This document shows positions 1 to 9,779 of a DNA stretch of 64,000 nucleotides, in pieces. This DNA comes from Candidatus Tokpelaia sp. JSC161 (GTDB lineage: Bacteria > Pseudomonadota > Alphaproteobacteria > Rhizobiales > Rhizobiaceae), in NCBI GenBank assembly GCA_003331105.1, contig QEND01000001.1, positions 310,001-374,000 of the forward strand, read 5' to 3'. Position numbers and translations under genes: made by a program. The notes beneath the pieces are model-generated. The model ran no database searches. It was not told where the DNA came from and worked only from the letters and a program-made list of their open reading frames with translations. Position 1 is the first letter of the stretch; each line of letters starts with the position of its first letter.

Positions 1-1135
1 ATATAAGATCATCAAAATCAAGTAAGTTACGTGATTTTTTTAATTGGTTATATAAGTTTAAGAGATAGTTTATAAGAATATAAGCTGCTTTGTTAAGGGA
101 GATGAGTTCTGCTGCTTTTAATTTGTCAAGAAGATGAAAGGTTTTTATTTGTTTTTGTAGAAATAGATTTTTGCTCTGATCCGATATTTTTTGCAGTGAT
201 TTCGTGAAAATTTTTTGAGGGTTGCGGAACTTTCCATTTTTATGGAAATAAGCATTGAAGCATAGTTTTCTAATCATTTGAGAATCTGTTTCGTAGAGAA
301 TCTCTTGTAGTTTTTTAACGAAATTTGCAGTATTTTTTCCTCCATGTTTTGTAAGAATTATGAGTTGATTAGAAGGGAATAGAGCCGTTTGTTGTAGCTT
401 TTGAGTTAAGAAGTCAGTATTTTCTGTTTCTTTAAGAGCGAAAATTTCATGTAAAGTTTTTTCTGTTTCTTTGTTTGTGGTATTTATAAAACATTGAAGG
501 ATGTTTCTGTTTGCAAGAGCCTCTTCAAATAGGTCTTGGAGGCCAGATTCTCCAACTGTATAGAGAAGAAGATGGAAGGCCTGAACAAGTTTATGATTAT
601 TTTTTTGATAAATAGCGCTGAATAAGGATTTTTTTGCTTGAGAAATTAATTGTTTTTCCTGGATATCATCGATAATGTTAAAGTGGCTACTGATATTAGC
701 TTCTATTGGAAATTTATGTAGTAAGGCTTCACAAAAAGCATGTATGGTTTGTATTTTCATACCTCCTGGTTTTTCTAGAGCATAGGCAAAGAGCTTCCGG
801 GCTGTGTTGATATGTTCTGCGTTTGCTTTTTTTCCTTCGAGGTGATAGAGTTCTTCTACAAGATCTTCGTCATTTATACGGGTCCAGTGAGCAAGTTTAT
901 TAAAAATACGATTTTGCATGACAGCGGCAGAAGATTTTGTGTAGGTGAGGCATAATATGCGGGCGGGTTCTGTGCCATTGAGTAAAAGACGGAGAACACG
1001 CTGAGTTAATACATAAGTTTTACCTGATCCTGCATTAGCAGAAACCCATATATTTTTTGTCGGATTACTTGCTTTTTTTTGTTCATAGAGAGCTTTTTTG
1101 GGGATATCGCTGAATGGAATGTGATTGTGATTCAT
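1..1135 (-). CDS. addA: AddA helicase-nuclease subunit, N-terminal part (cut by window edge)
   Basis: Partial gene: 378 N-terminal residues lie in the window and the rest runs off the left edge. AddA is the UvrD-like helicase and nuclease subunit of AddAB, which resects double-strand breaks for RecA loading. The translation shows a Walker A motif, SANAGSGKTYV, about 35 residues in, followed by VLTQRVLRLLL and a superfamily-1 motif Ia-like segment (ILCLTYTKSSAAVM). The ATG at 1135 overlaps the addB stop in an ATGA arrangement, which fixes the start and implies translational coupling. Identification rests on the helicase motifs and on addB immediately upstream, the standard alphaproteobacterial order. 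Confidence 0.9.
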   Translation of the reverse strand, partial: MNHNHIPFSDIPKKALYEQKKASNPTKNIWVSANAGSGKTYVLTQRVLRLLLNGTEPARILCLTYTKSSAAVMQNRIFNKLAHWTRINDEDLVEELYHLEGKKANAEHINTARKLFAYALEKPGGMKIQTIHAFCEALLHKFPIEANISSHFNIIDDIQEKQLISQAKKSLFSAIYQKNNHKLVQAFHLLLYTVGESGLQDLFEEALANRNILQCFINTTNKETEKTLHEIFALKETENTDFLTQKLQQTALFPSNQLIILTKHGGKNTANFVKKLQEILYETDSQMIRKLCFNAYFHKNGKFRNPQKIFTKSLQKISDQSKNLFLQKQIKTFHLLDKLKAAELISLNKAAYILINYLLNLYNQLKKSRNLLDFDDLI

Positions 1136-4122
1136 TCGACTGACCATTCCCATAGTCGTGCAAGGTGATCATAATCTCCTCTATAATTTTTTCTCGGTGC
1201 TAAAGCGTATGAGAGGTACCCGTTTTCAGGATTTTGATAGTATTTTACAAGAATTTCAAGTCGTTGCCATGCTTCTTCGGAGAGCTCAATTGCTGTTTTA
1301 CTTGTTTCTTTTAAAAGACTTTCTCTTTTCAGAGTGCCTTTTTTTGTGAGACGTATATAAAGAATATCGGAGGGTAATTTAGCTCCACAACGGCTAAAAG
1401 CTCCGCGTAGGAGTAAGGCTCCTTCAAGGGCAAGCTGAGGAGAGAGGAGTTTGGCTGCTTCTTGAGAAGATGGGGTTGACCCTGTTTTAAAATCAATAAT
1501 TTCACAATGAGAGGGATCAATGAGATCAATACGATCTGCACGTCCTGAGATTGTGGTTCCTGTCTGATTAAGCTGGATTGGATCAGCGGATATTTCAGAA
1601 AAACGGATACGTTGTCCTAAGCTGATTTCCCATTTTAGGAATTCTTCTGCTATTTTTAAAAAGTGTGGCCACCAAAGAGCTTGAATATAAGGTGGTAGTT
1701 GTAAATTATTAAATTTTTCTTTAGCTGTTTTTCTTAAAAGGAATGAGGCTTCTGTTGCTTCTGCTTTGATGCCGCTAGCACTGAAGGCAGCAATGATTTC
1801 ATGATAAAGTGTTCCACGTTTTGAATGCGTTTGAATGCTAAGAAGAGGATCGAGTGGTTTTAAGCGCAATATTTTTTTAGCATAGATAGCATAGGGGTCA
1901 TGCCGTAATACTTCAATTTCGCTTATAGAAAAATGGGTTGGTCTGGAAGTGATAGGTGGTTTGGGACAAGGGCGAGCAAGATATGGTACTGTTGGCATTG
2001 TATCCAGTGTTTCTCCCCACTGAAGATAGATATTTCCCCTGTGGCGTATAGCAGTCATTGCATCTGATCCTAGAAGAGTTTCTACTCTTTGAAGCAAACG
2101 GGAGGGAAGAGAAGGGCTATTGTTCGTTCTTAGTGAACGGCTAAGAATAACATTATTCATTCCAAGAGCCATTTGGAAATCATGGGCAGCGAGACCGATA
2201 TCTTTTTCTGTCTGGTCTGAATGAATGATTTTTTGCATAGCCCGTGATAAAAAAGGGTTATTGTGGATAGCTTCTGTGTCTGATACTTCATTTAAGTTAC
2301 TGAGAATAATAGTATCAAAACTTTGCAGACGTGCTTCAAGTGCTTTGCAAATAGTGATGTGTGAATATGTATTGTTTTTTTCTTGGAAAGTTTCTTCAGC
2401 AATTAATGCTTCAAAGATTTTTGGCCATTCCTGTGATGTGAATTCAAGGCCTGATCTTTCAGTGATAAGAGAACGTACAAAGAGTTTGAAACTCTTTCCG
2501 GATTCACCTCTATAGAGATGTTTGAGTGAGCCGTTTTTATCTCTTCCAAAATTTTCAAGGCTTTGAATAGTTTTTTTGATTGCTTCTGCTATGCTTGTGT
2601 TTTTTTTTGAAACAGCAAATTTGTAAAGTGGAGCTGCCGCTTGTGTTATTTTGTTGCTTAGAATCAGGATATCCTTAGCTTGTAATTTTTGGATGTTTTG
2701 AAACTCTTTGAGTCTTTTTATAATAAAATCACTTGTGCGTCCTAGTGAGATTTTTCCTGTACTGCCGCGCAGGGCTAGCTCGAATTGTTCTACGTTTTCG
2801 CGTAGTTTAGCATGCCTTGTTTCTAGGCGTACAAGTGGATTTTTTAAGAGAGAGAGGACTGGGATAGGGCTTTCTTCAAAGATAGAGTTTATTAGGAATC
2901 GTATTAATCTTATTGTGTCGCTTTCTAAAAGTAGCTTCTGACTCCAGGAATTAGCCTTTATGCCAAATCTCTTTAATTCAGCGGATACACGTCGACTGAA
3001 ATTGCGATTGCTGGTCATAAGAGCGGCTTTCTGTTTTTTTTCAATAGCAAAGCGTAAGGCTATGGCAATAGCGCGTGCTTCTTCTCGTTCTCCTTGAGCT
3101 TCGATGAGGGAGACTTTTTGAAAGGCCTTCTTATTATGATTTATTATTTTTTTGACTTTTATCCATATATTTGTTGTGCTTGCAGGACGCAAAGCTAGGG
3201 AAATCAGTTGTTCTCGTTGTCGTTTTTCTGATGATACGAAGCCTATATGTTTTATAGAAGTGCGTTGAATCCCTATTTCTTCTAAAAGTTTTTTGATATT
3301 ATACTGTGGATGGCTGATAGCAGATAAATTTTTTTTTTTAAGATTCAGTGCATCCCAACTGATTTCGTCAAGATCTCGATCAACTCCTGGTATAATTATC
3401 GCTCCTTGTTGTAATAAGGAAATGGTTTTGATGAGTTTTGTTATTGCTGGGTTTGTATTTATAAACCCTGCAATTAAAACTGCACCACGAGGAGGATGAG
3501 CAGAAAGATATGCTGCGTGTTGCTCTATAGCTTTTTTATGCAAAAAGACTGGATTCACTAATTGGCGTTCTTTTAGGATCTTTGGCCATTCTTCTATAAG
3601 AATATTAAGGAAATTGAGTGTCACTTGCCACAATTCAGTCATATGATCGGAGTTTATGTTTTTAAGGAGATTCAAATTTTCATCTTCTATCTCAATTTTC
3701 TCTATGAGGTGAGAAAGTTCGCGAGCGAACCAGATTGCATGTGATGTCTTTTCTGCTATACTGATTTCATGAGGTAGTTTGATCTGCCAAGCGCGGATGA
3801 GACGTGTAAGTAAGAGTACTCTTTCTATTTTTTTTATAGGCAGTTGGTCGGAAACGTTTTTTATTTTCGCTGGGAGAAGAAATATGTTTTGTTCATTGTC
3901 TAATGGGTATATTGTTGGTAACAATGTCGTTCGTGAGCTGAATTCTATGAACGTATTTCGTAAAGCATTGGCCGCATGTGTTGTTGGGACATAAATGGTT
4001 GTTTCTGCTAGTGCTCTTGGATCCCCTATATTACATTCTGTGATTAGATTGCCTTGTAAGAGTTCTTGAACAAAGGTTAGAAGAAATGGGGTTCCAGGAG
4101 GAATAGAAAATACCAAAGGCAT
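1132..4122 (-). CDS. addB: AddB, double-strand break repair helicase-nuclease subunit
   Basis: 996 aa, close to the roughly 1,000-1,060 aa usual for alphaproteobacterial AddB. It is the partner of AddA in the RecBCD-like complex that processes double-strand DNA ends. The N-terminal half is a degenerate helicase-like region. The C-terminal fifth carries a PD-(D/E)XK nuclease signature: RGTLYHEII near residue 790, then RADRIDLIDPSHCEIIDFKTG near residue 880, with the Asp and the D-x-K catalytic residues. It ends in an ATGA overlap with addA. In related Rhizobiales a nucleotidyltransferase and a phosphotransferase often sit between tsaE and addB; here only 29 bp separate them. Confidence 0.93.
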   Translation of the reverse strand: MPLVFSIPPGTPFLLTFVQELLQGNLITECNIGDPRALAETTIYVPTTHAANALRNTFIEFSSRTTLLPTIYPLDNEQNIFLLPAKIKNVSDQLPIKKIERVLLLTRLIRAWQIKLPHEISIAEKTSHAIWFARELSHLIEKIEIEDENLNLLKNINSDHMTELWQVTLNFLNILIEEWPKILKERQLVNPVFLHKKAIEQHAAYLSAHPPRGAVLIAGFINTNPAITKLIKTISLLQQGAIIIPGVDRDLDEISWDALNLKKKNLSAISHPQYNIKKLLEEIGIQRTSIKHIGFVSSEKRQREQLISLALRPASTTNIWIKVKKIINHNKKAFQKVSLIEAQGEREEARAIAIALRFAIEKKQKAALMTSNRNFSRRVSAELKRFGIKANSWSQKLLLESDTIRLIRFLINSIFEESPIPVLSLLKNPLVRLETRHAKLRENVEQFELALRGSTGKISLGRTSDFIIKRLKEFQNIQKLQAKDILILSNKITQAAAPLYKFAVSKKNTSIAEAIKKTIQSLENFGRDKNGSLKHLYRGESGKSFKLFVRSLITERSGLEFTSQEWPKIFEALIAEETFQEKNNTYSHITICKALEARLQSFDTIILSNLNEVSDTEAIHNNPFLSRAMQKIIHSDQTEKDIGLAAHDFQMALGMNNVILSRSLRTNNSPSLPSRLLQRVETLLGSDAMTAIRHRGNIYLQWGETLDTMPTVPYLARPCPKPPITSRPTHFSISEIEVLRHDPYAIYAKKILRLKPLDPLLSIQTHSKRGTLYHEIIAAFSASGIKAEATEASFLLRKTAKEKFNNLQLPPYIQALWWPHFLKIAEEFLKWEISLGQRIRFSEISADPIQLNQTGTTISGRADRIDLIDPSHCEIIDFKTGSTPSSQEAAKLLSPQLALEGALLLRGAFSRCGAKLPSDILYIRLTKKGTLKRESLLKETSKTAIELSEEAWQRLEILVKYYQNPENGYLSYALAPRKNYRGDYDHLARLWEWSVE

Positions 4123-4151
4123 TATAATCTCTTATATAGTGAGTAGATGCT

Positions 4152-4658
4152 TTAAAAGAATGAGACTGTATTTGATTTTTTTTGTATGAGAAGGTTCTTT
4201 GATTGTTTAAAACATGTTGTGAGTCTTTTTTTTGCATTCCCTGTAGCAGTAATGATAGCCAGACGGCTGGTATTATTATATTGTAGGGAAATTGAAATGT
4301 ATGGATCAATAAGATTTTTAACTTTTTCTGGCCATTCTATAATGAGTACGCCTTCTTCTAATGCTTGCTCAAAATTGAGTTCATATATTTCTTCATGAGA
4401 GCGGAGACGATAAAGGTCTGTGTGGGTTATAGGGAAATTTTTATTTTCGTAGGTTTGTACAAGAGAAAATGTAGGGCTTGGGACTTCAAGTACATCGTTA
4501 TCAGCAATTGTACGAATCACTGCCCTAGCTAGAGTTGTTTTTCCTACGCCAAGATCGCCTTGCAGAGCAATAATATCTCCTTTTTCAAGGATAGATGCTA
4601 TTTTTTTTCCAAGAATTTTTGTTTTTTTTTCATTAGTAAGGTGTATGATATATTTCAT
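4152..4658 (-). CDS. tsaE: TsaE, tRNA threonylcarbamoyladenosine biosynthesis ATPase
   Basis: 168 aa P-loop ATPase that works with TsaB and TsaD to make the t6A modification at position 37 of ANN-decoding tRNAs. Walker A is LQGDLGVGKTTLARAV near residue 34. The family segment PSPTFSLVQTYE is followed by HTDLYRL (Walker B region) and EWPEKV. Length is normal for the family. It lies between ahcY and addB on the same strand. The 3' tail is Lys- and Ser-rich and beyond the conserved domain. Confidence 0.93.
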   Translation of the reverse strand: MKYIIHLTNEKKTKILGKKIASILEKGDIIALQGDLGVGKTTLARAVIRTIADNDVLEVPSPTFSLVQTYENKNFPITHTDLYRLRSHEEIYELNFEQALEEGVLIIEWPEKVKNLIDPYISISLQYNNTSRLAIITATGNAKKRLTTCFKQSKNLLIQKKSNTVSFF

Positions 4659-4709
4659 TGAGAATTTTCTTTAAATCTATAAGATTTTTTTTTATGAAAA
4701 GAATATTTT

Positions 4710-6107
4710 TTAATATCGATAATTTTTTGATTTAAAAGGGCCATTAGGGTTTATACCTATATAAGCCGCTTGTTTTTTTGAAAGTTTAGTGAGCGAGATC
4801 CCTAGGTGAGCAAGATGTAGTTGTGCGACTTTTTCATCGAGATGTTTAGGGAATATGTAAATTTTATTTTTGTATTTTTTTATTTGAGTGAAAAGTTCGA
4901 TTTGTGCTAATATTTGGTTAGTGAATGATATTGACATTACAAAAGAAGGATGGCCTGTAGCATTTCCAAGATTGAGTAATCGTCCTTCTGATAAGAGAAT
5001 AATACGTTTATTGTTAGGAAATGTAATCAGATCAACTTGAGGTTTGATATTCGTCCATTTTAGAGAAGACAAACTTGAAACCTGTATTTCATGATCAAAA
5101 TGACCGATGTTTCCGATGATGCACATGTCTTTCATAGCGTCCATATGCTCACGGCGAATGACATCTCTGTTTCCAGTTGCTGTTATGACGATATCAGCTT
5201 GTGATACGGATTTTTCTAATGGAACTACTTCATATCCGTCCATGACAGCTTGTAGGGCACAGATAGGATCAATTTCTGTTATTTTGACTCGAGCTCCCGC
5301 ACCAGAAAGTGATGCGGCTGAACCTTTTCCAACGTGACCATATCCGCATATTATAGCTAATTTGCCAGCTATCATTGTATCTGTAGCTCTCCGAATTCCA
5401 TCAACAAGTGATTCTTTGCAACCATATTTATTGTCAAATGTTGATTTTGTAACACTATCGTTGATATTCATAGCTGGGAAAGGTAAGAGGCCTTTTTTCT
5501 GCAATTGATAAAGTCTATGTACGCCTGTTGTCGTTTCTTCTGTGACACCTTGAATAGATGCCTGTTGACGAGTAAAGAACCCTGGTGTTTGTTGCATACG
5601 TTTCTTAATTTGTTGAAACATAATTTTTTCTTCTTTTGAATGTGGCTGAGACAGGAGATTTTCTCCGCTTTCTGCTCTTGCCCCGAGTAAAATGTAAGCC
5701 GTTGCATCTCCTCCATCATCAAGAATCATATTAGAAGGCTTTCCATCGCTCCATTGGAAGATAGCATCGGTATATGACCAATATTCTTCTAAGGTTTCAT
5801 TTTTCATAGCAAAAATAGCCGTTCCATCAGCAGCAATTGCAGCAGCGGCATGGTCTTGTGTTGAAAAAATGTTACATGAGCTCCAGCGTACACGAGCACC
5901 TATTTTTTGGAGGGTTTGAATCAGGACAGCTGTTTGGATTGTCATATGTAATGAGCCGGAAATACGTGCTCCATATAGAGGTTTTTTGTATTGAAATTCT
6001 TGACAGCAAGATATTAATCCAGGCATTTCTGTCTTTGCGATATTGATTTCTTTACGTCCTAAATCGGCAAGATTGATGTCTTTAACAAGATATTGTTTTG
6101 GTGTCAT
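4710..6107 (-). CDS. ahcY: S-adenosylhomocysteine hydrolase (adenosylhomocysteinase)
   Basis: 465 aa, the full length of bacterial SAH hydrolases. It splits S-adenosylhomocysteine into homocysteine and adenosine, completing the methyl cycle with the metE product made elsewhere in the window. Landmarks: [12 protein letters not shown] at the N terminus, the substrate-binding segment [15 protein letters not shown], the NAD-binding Rossmann motif [18 protein letters not shown], and the conserved C terminus ending PFKSKNYRY. The start ATG is followed by [10 protein letters not shown], as in relatives. It is divergent from pal, with a short spacer holding a 7-bp hairpin. Confidence 0.96.
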   Translation of the reverse strand: MTPKQYLVKDINLADLGRKEINIAKTEMPGLISCCQEFQYKKPLYGARISGSLHMTIQTAVLIQTLQKIGARVRWSSCNIFSTQDHAAAAIAADGTAIFAMKNETLEEYWSYTDAIFQWSDGKPSNMILDDGGDATAYILLGARAESGENLLSQPHSKEEKIMFQQIKKRMQQTPGFFTRQQASIQGVTEETTTGVHRLYQLQKKGLLPFPAMNINDSVTKSTFDNKYGCKESLVDGIRRATDTMIAGKLAIICGYGHVGKGSAASLSGAGARVKITEIDPICALQAVMDGYEVVPLEKSVSQADIVITATGNRDVIRREHMDAMKDMCIIGNIGHFDHEIQVSSLSSLKWTNIKPQVDLITFPNNKRIILLSEGRLLNLGNATGHPSFVMSISFTNQILAQIELFTQIKKYKNKIYIFPKHLDEKVAQLHLAHLGISLTKLSKKQAAYIGINPNGPFKSKNYRY

Positions 6108-6168
6108 GATAAAAAAAATCTTTTTATTGTTTCTTCTGAAATTTTTGTTATAGAGGTCTTCATGTGTT

Positions 6169-6188
6169 GGGAAATGGTATTATTTCCC
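6169..6188. promoter_or_regulatory. 7-bp perfect inverted repeat in the ahcY/pal divergent spacer
   Basis: GGGAAAT and ATTTCCC are separated by the 6-nt loop GGTATT, between the divergent starts of ahcY and pal. No U-run follows on either strand, so it is not an intrinsic terminator. It could be an operator or an RNA hairpin in the pal 5' leader. Only the symmetry is seen; the function is unknown. Confidence 0.3.
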
Positions 6189-6257
6189 TGGAAAGCATTA
6201 TTTTCATGTGGTTTATGTTGATTAGGGAATCCTTTGAGTATAGGAGAGTATCAGCTG

Positions 6258-6740
6258 ATGTGGGCTTTAAAGACACTTGCTTTAACCACTTTTTTATTAC
6301 TTTTTTCGTTCATGTTTTCTGGATGTGGGTTCTCTACAAATACAAAGAGGGGATTGGAGATTCAGAATTCTGATATAATAGAATCAGGATCATTGCAAGA
6401 TTTTATGGTAAATGTTGGCAATCGTATATTCTTTGATCTTGACTCTTCTTTTATCCGACCTGATGCGCAAGTAACATTAGAACGTCAAGCTCATTGGTTG
6501 AATCGTTATTCTGAATACATGGTTACAATTGAAGGTCATGCAGATGAGCGTGGTACTCGTGAATACAATTTAGCCCTTGGTCAGCGTCGTGCTGTAGCAG
6601 CTAGAGATTTTTTAATTTCTCAGGGAGTCTTGCAACATCGTATGAAGACAGTTTCTTATGGAAAGGAACGTCCGATAGCGATTTGTGATAATCTATTTTG
6701 CTGGTCGCAAAATCGTCGTGCGATGATAATTGTTAAATAA
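6258..6740 (+). CDS. pal: Peptidoglycan-associated lipoprotein Pal
   Basis: 160 aa from the ATG at 6258, which has AGGAGAG about 9 nt upstream; an in-frame TTG at 6234 is less likely. Pal anchors the outer membrane to peptidoglycan within Tol-Pal. It has a signal peptide with a lipobox-like FSGC near residue 23, then an OmpA-like domain with FDLDSSFIRPDA, the peptidoglycan-binding signature EGHADERGTREYNLALGQRRA spread over about 20 residues, and NRRAMIIVK at the end. The -3 Phe of the lipobox is unusual. tolB, the usual upstream neighbour, is absent here. Confidence 0.93.
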   Translation: MWALKTLALTTFLLLFSFMFSGCGFSTNTKRGLEIQNSDIIESGSLQDFMVNVGNRIFFDLDSSFIRPDAQVTLERQAHWLNRYSEYMVTIEGHADERGTREYNLALGQRRAVAARDFLISQGVLQHRMKTVSYGKERPIAICDNLFCWSQNRRAMIIVK

Positions 6741-6842
6741 ACTAATGTATTCTTTTCGTTTTTAGAGTTGGTGTTGTTTTATCCCTTTTTGAAGTCTATT
6801 CTTTGTCTTTGAAGACAATTTATTCTTAAGAGGATTTACATT

Positions 6843-7211
6843 ATGATGCGATTTTTTTTTATAGGAAATATGATTTTTATAAGTCTTATCGCAACGGCCT
6901 GTTATCAGCAGAGTAATATTACTCTATCCCCTGATTCTCTTGTAGAAGTAGAAGGGGAATGGCTTGATGGTGATGGTATAATTTCTTCTTTTCATAGCGG
7001 TTTATTTGAAACCCGTTCTGCTGATACAGATGAAAAACTTGCTGAGGGGAATTATGGAATGGATAAGAGTAGTCCTGTCATTAGGATTGAAACTCGATCA
7101 TTAGTTCGTGGGACGTTATCTTTTGTAAAGTGTTCTTTGATAAATCCTTCCAATATGCTCTGTACTTTAGAAAATGGGAGGCAATTTACGTTAAGTAAAA
7201 AAGTTCGATAA
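6843..7211 (+). CDS. omp10: Omp10-type outer membrane lipoprotein
   Basis: 122 aa secreted lipoprotein. A signal peptide ends in a lipobox-like ATAC (Cys near residue 20). The mature part matches my memory of Brucella Omp10 in the segments VEGEWLDGDGI, SSFHSGLFETRS, DEKLAEGNYG and VRGTLSFVKC. Placement just upstream of hemH is also the arrangement in Brucella and Rhizobium. The molecular role of Omp10 is unclear; it is a surface lipoprotein that influences outer-membrane properties in Brucella. GAGG precedes the ATG at suitable spacing. Confidence 0.8.
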   Translation: MMRFFFIGNMIFISLIATACYQQSNITLSPDSLVEVEGEWLDGDGIISSFHSGLFETRSADTDEKLAEGNYGMDKSSPVIRIETRSLVRGTLSFVKCSLINPSNMLCTLENGRQFTLSKKVR

Positions 7212-7222
7212 AAGGGTGTGAA

Positions 7223-8224
7223 ATGGAACAATCATTAAGAGAGGATAAAATAGGTGTTCTTCTTATAAATGTTGGAACTCCGGAAGGGCTTGGTTATTTT
7301 AAGTTGTGTCAATACCTTGCTGAATTTCTCTCAGATAAGCGTATTATTGAGTTGTGGAGTTTACTTTGGTATCCTATTTTGTATGTTTTTGTCTTGAATG
7401 TTCACTATAAAAAATCAAAGTTAGCTTATTTACGTGTATGGGATAATGAGCGGAAGGTTTTTCCTTTACGGTTTTATACATCAGCACAGGCTCAGAAGTT
7501 GCGTGCCTCTTTTTCTAAGCTTGGAGTAGATGTTGATTGGGCTATGCGTTATGGTAATCCTTCTATTAAGAGTGTAACGAATTCCATGATTGTGCGTGGT
7601 TGTACTCGTATTTTAATGTTTCCACTTTATCCACAGTATTCAGCTGTCACGACTGCAACGGTCAATGACGTTTTTTTTAGTATTTTGAAAAAAAGGCGTT
7701 TTATTCCAGCGATTCGTACTATTTCTTCTTATGCAGCTAATTCAGTTTATATTGATGCTCTTGCAAGCTCTGTTTTGAAGCATTTTTCTACAATTGATTT
7801 TATTCCAGATGTTATTCTTGTATCTTATCATGGGATTCCTAAAAATTATGTAGAGCGTGGTGATCCATATTTGACAGAATGTAAAAAGACAACCACAGCT
7901 TTACGTCGTAGACTAAATATGGATGAGAAATCTTTAATCATGACCTTTCAATCTCGTTTTGGATTAGGAAAATGGTTAAAGCCTTATACAGAAAGGACAG
8001 TGAAAGAACTTGCTCATAAGGGTATCCAATCTCTAGCTGTATTAACTCCTGGTTTTGTCTCAGATTGTTTGGAAACACTGGATGAAGTTTGTCATAAGAC
8101 TGCAGATCTTTTTTATAAGAACGGGGGTAAAAATTTTACGCATATTCCTTGTCTGAATGATAGCGAAGAGGGAATGTCGGTGATTGAGCATTTAGTTCGA
8201 ATGGAACTACTTGGTTGGTTATAG
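7223..8224 (+). CDS. hemH: Ferrochelatase
   Basis: 333 aa; inserts Fe2+ into protoporphyrin IX, the last step of heme synthesis, at the inner face of the cytoplasmic membrane. Visible family features: GVLLINVGTPE at the N terminus, MRYGNPSI, LMFPLYPQYSAVTTAT, the catalytic-His segment VSYHGIP, and the acidic FVSDCLETLDE motif near the C terminus. It starts 11 bp after omp10, so the two are probably cotranscribed. Length is normal. Confidence 0.96.
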   Translation: MEQSLREDKIGVLLINVGTPEGLGYFKLCQYLAEFLSDKRIIELWSLLWYPILYVFVLNVHYKKSKLAYLRVWDNERKVFPLRFYTSAQAQKLRASFSKLGVDVDWAMRYGNPSIKSVTNSMIVRGCTRILMFPLYPQYSAVTTATVNDVFFSILKKRRFIPAIRTISSYAANSVYIDALASSVLKHFSTIDFIPDVILVSYHGIPKNYVERGDPYLTECKKTTTALRRRLNMDEKSLIMTFQSRFGLGKWLKPYTERTVKELAHKGIQSLAVLTPGFVSDCLETLDEVCHKTADLFYKNGGKNFTHIPCLNDSEEGMSVIEHLVRMELLGWL

Positions 8225-8324
8225 GTGTTTGTAGATTTTCTGATTCATGGCATAAGAATGAAAGATGTTTTAAGAAGATTGCCTCTTATGTTGTTTTGCT
8301 TGGTCAATAAGGGTAAAATGAAAA

Positions 8325-9266
8325 ATGAGTATGGAATCTGCGACTTTTGTTGTCATGTCTCTAGGTGTGATGATTGTAGTTATTTTTTTTTCAGCAATTC
8401 AAATTATTCCACAGGGATTTCATTATACAGTTGAGCGTTTTGGCCGTTATACTCTTACTCTTTTGCCAGGGCTGAACTTCATTATTCCATTTGTTGATCG
8501 TATTGGTGCGCGTGTTTCTATGATGGAGCAAGTTCTTGATGTGCCGACGCAGGAGGTTATAACGAAAGATAATGCAACGGTTTCGGTTGATGCTGTCGTT
8601 TTTTATCAGGTATTAAATGCTGCTGAATCAGTATATCAGGTAGCTAATCTTGAATATGCGCTGATGAATTTGACTATGACTAATATTCGTACTGTGGTTG
8701 GATCAATGGATCTGGATGAGCTCTTGTCAAATAGGAATGTTATTAATGAGAGATTACTCCAGGTTATTGATGAGGCTGTTTCTCCCTGGGGAATGAAGAT
8801 GACTCGGATTGATATCAAGGATATTAAGCCACCAAGGGATCTTGTAGATGCAATGGCACGTCAAATGAAGGCAGAGCGTGATAAACGTGCTCAGATTTTG
8901 GAAGCTGAAGGAGATAAAAATTCAAATATTTTACGAGCTGAAGGTTTAAAGCAAGCACAGATTCTTGAATCTGAGGGCAGGCGTGAAGCTGCATATCGTG
9001 AAGCAGAGGCACGGGAGCGTTTAGCTGATGCTGAAGCTAAAGCTACGGTTGCAGTATCTCGTGCTATTGCTGAAGGAGATGTTCAAGCGATTAACTATTT
9101 TGTGGCGCAGAAATACACTGATGCGTTAAAAGCTATTGGGACAGCTAAAAATCAAAAAATTATTCTTATGCCGTTTGAAGCATCGTCTTTTATTGGTTCA
9201 ATTAGTGGAATTTCTGCTATTGCAAGAGAGGTTTTTAAAGTTAACAACGAAAATTCTTCAAAATGA
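8325..9266 (+). CDS. qmcA: SPFH/stomatin-family membrane protein (QmcA-like)
   Basis: 313 aa. An N-terminal transmembrane helix (residues about 5-25) is followed by a prohibitin/SPFH domain: [64 protein letters not shown] long charged coiled coil follows ([18 protein letters not shown], repeated [12 protein letters not shown] units). Stomatin-like proteins form oligomeric membrane scaffolds and often pair with NfeD, but no nfeD follows here. The symbol rests on family resemblance. Stop codons of this gene and dut lie 3 bp apart, tail to tail. Confidence 0.88.
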   Translation: MSMESATFVVMSLGVMIVVIFFSAIQIIPQGFHYTVERFGRYTLTLLPGLNFIIPFVDRIGARVSMMEQVLDVPTQEVITKDNATVSVDAVVFYQVLNAAESVYQVANLEYALMNLTMTNIRTVVGSMDLDELLSNRNVINERLLQVIDEAVSPWGMKMTRIDIKDIKPPRDLVDAMARQMKAERDKRAQILEAEGDKNSNILRAEGLKQAQILESEGRREAAYREAEARERLADAEAKATVAVSRAIAEGDVQAINYFVAQKYTDALKAIGTAKNQKIILMPFEASSFIGSISGISAIAREVFKVNNENSSK

Positions 9267-9269
9267 ACT

Positions 9270-9734
9270 TTAGTCTTCGCCGGTAGAGCCAAAAGCACCG
9301 GTATCTCTTTTACTTTGAGATAGACTTTTCTGTTCAATGATTTTGACGTGGAGGATAGGTGCAATAATTGCTTGTGCTATTCGCATCCCCCGTGTAATAG
9401 AAAATTCTTGTTGACCAAGATTGATAAGTAATACATGTATTTCTCCACGGTAGTCACTGTCAATGGTGCCAGGGCTGTTTAAGCAGCTGATACCATATTT
9501 TAGAGCAAGACCAGAACGAGGTCTTATTTGCGCTTCACAAGCTTGAGGTACTTCAAATATCAGTCCAGTTGGAATCAGAATTCTCTGCAATGGGAAAAGA
9601 ATAATAGGCTTGTTATATGGGACTGCAGCTCGGAGATCTAGACCGGCGGCTCCTATTGTTTCATAGGAGGGGAGTTTAAGATCCTTAGCATGGGGAAGAC
9701 GAACGATTGAAAGTGTAGGGTATAATATTGACAT
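9270..9734 (-). CDS. dut: dUTP diphosphatase
   Basis: 154 aa trimeric dUTPase; hydrolyses dUTP to dUMP, keeping uracil out of DNA and feeding thymidylate synthesis. All five family motifs are visible: [16 protein letters not shown], the catalytic-Asp segment [15 protein letters not shown](A/L) in GMRIAQAII, and the C-terminal [10 protein letters not shown]. Full length, convergent with the stomatin gene. Confidence 0.96.
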   Translation of the reverse strand: MSILYPTLSIVRLPHAKDLKLPSYETIGAAGLDLRAAVPYNKPIILFPLQRILIPTGLIFEVPQACEAQIRPRSGLALKYGISCLNSPGTIDSDYRGEIHVLLINLGQQEFSITRGMRIAQAIIAPILHVKIIEQKSLSQSKRDTGAFGSTGED

Positions 9735-9779
9735 ATAAATTGTATTTAAATTGTATTGATTTGATATGAGAAATGAATG

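Noticed and set aside
4031..4309. 92-aa leftward frame overlapping addB/tsaE and other antisense frames of 60-90 aa
   Set aside because: These lie within strongly supported genes on another frame and show no family motifs or ribosome sites.
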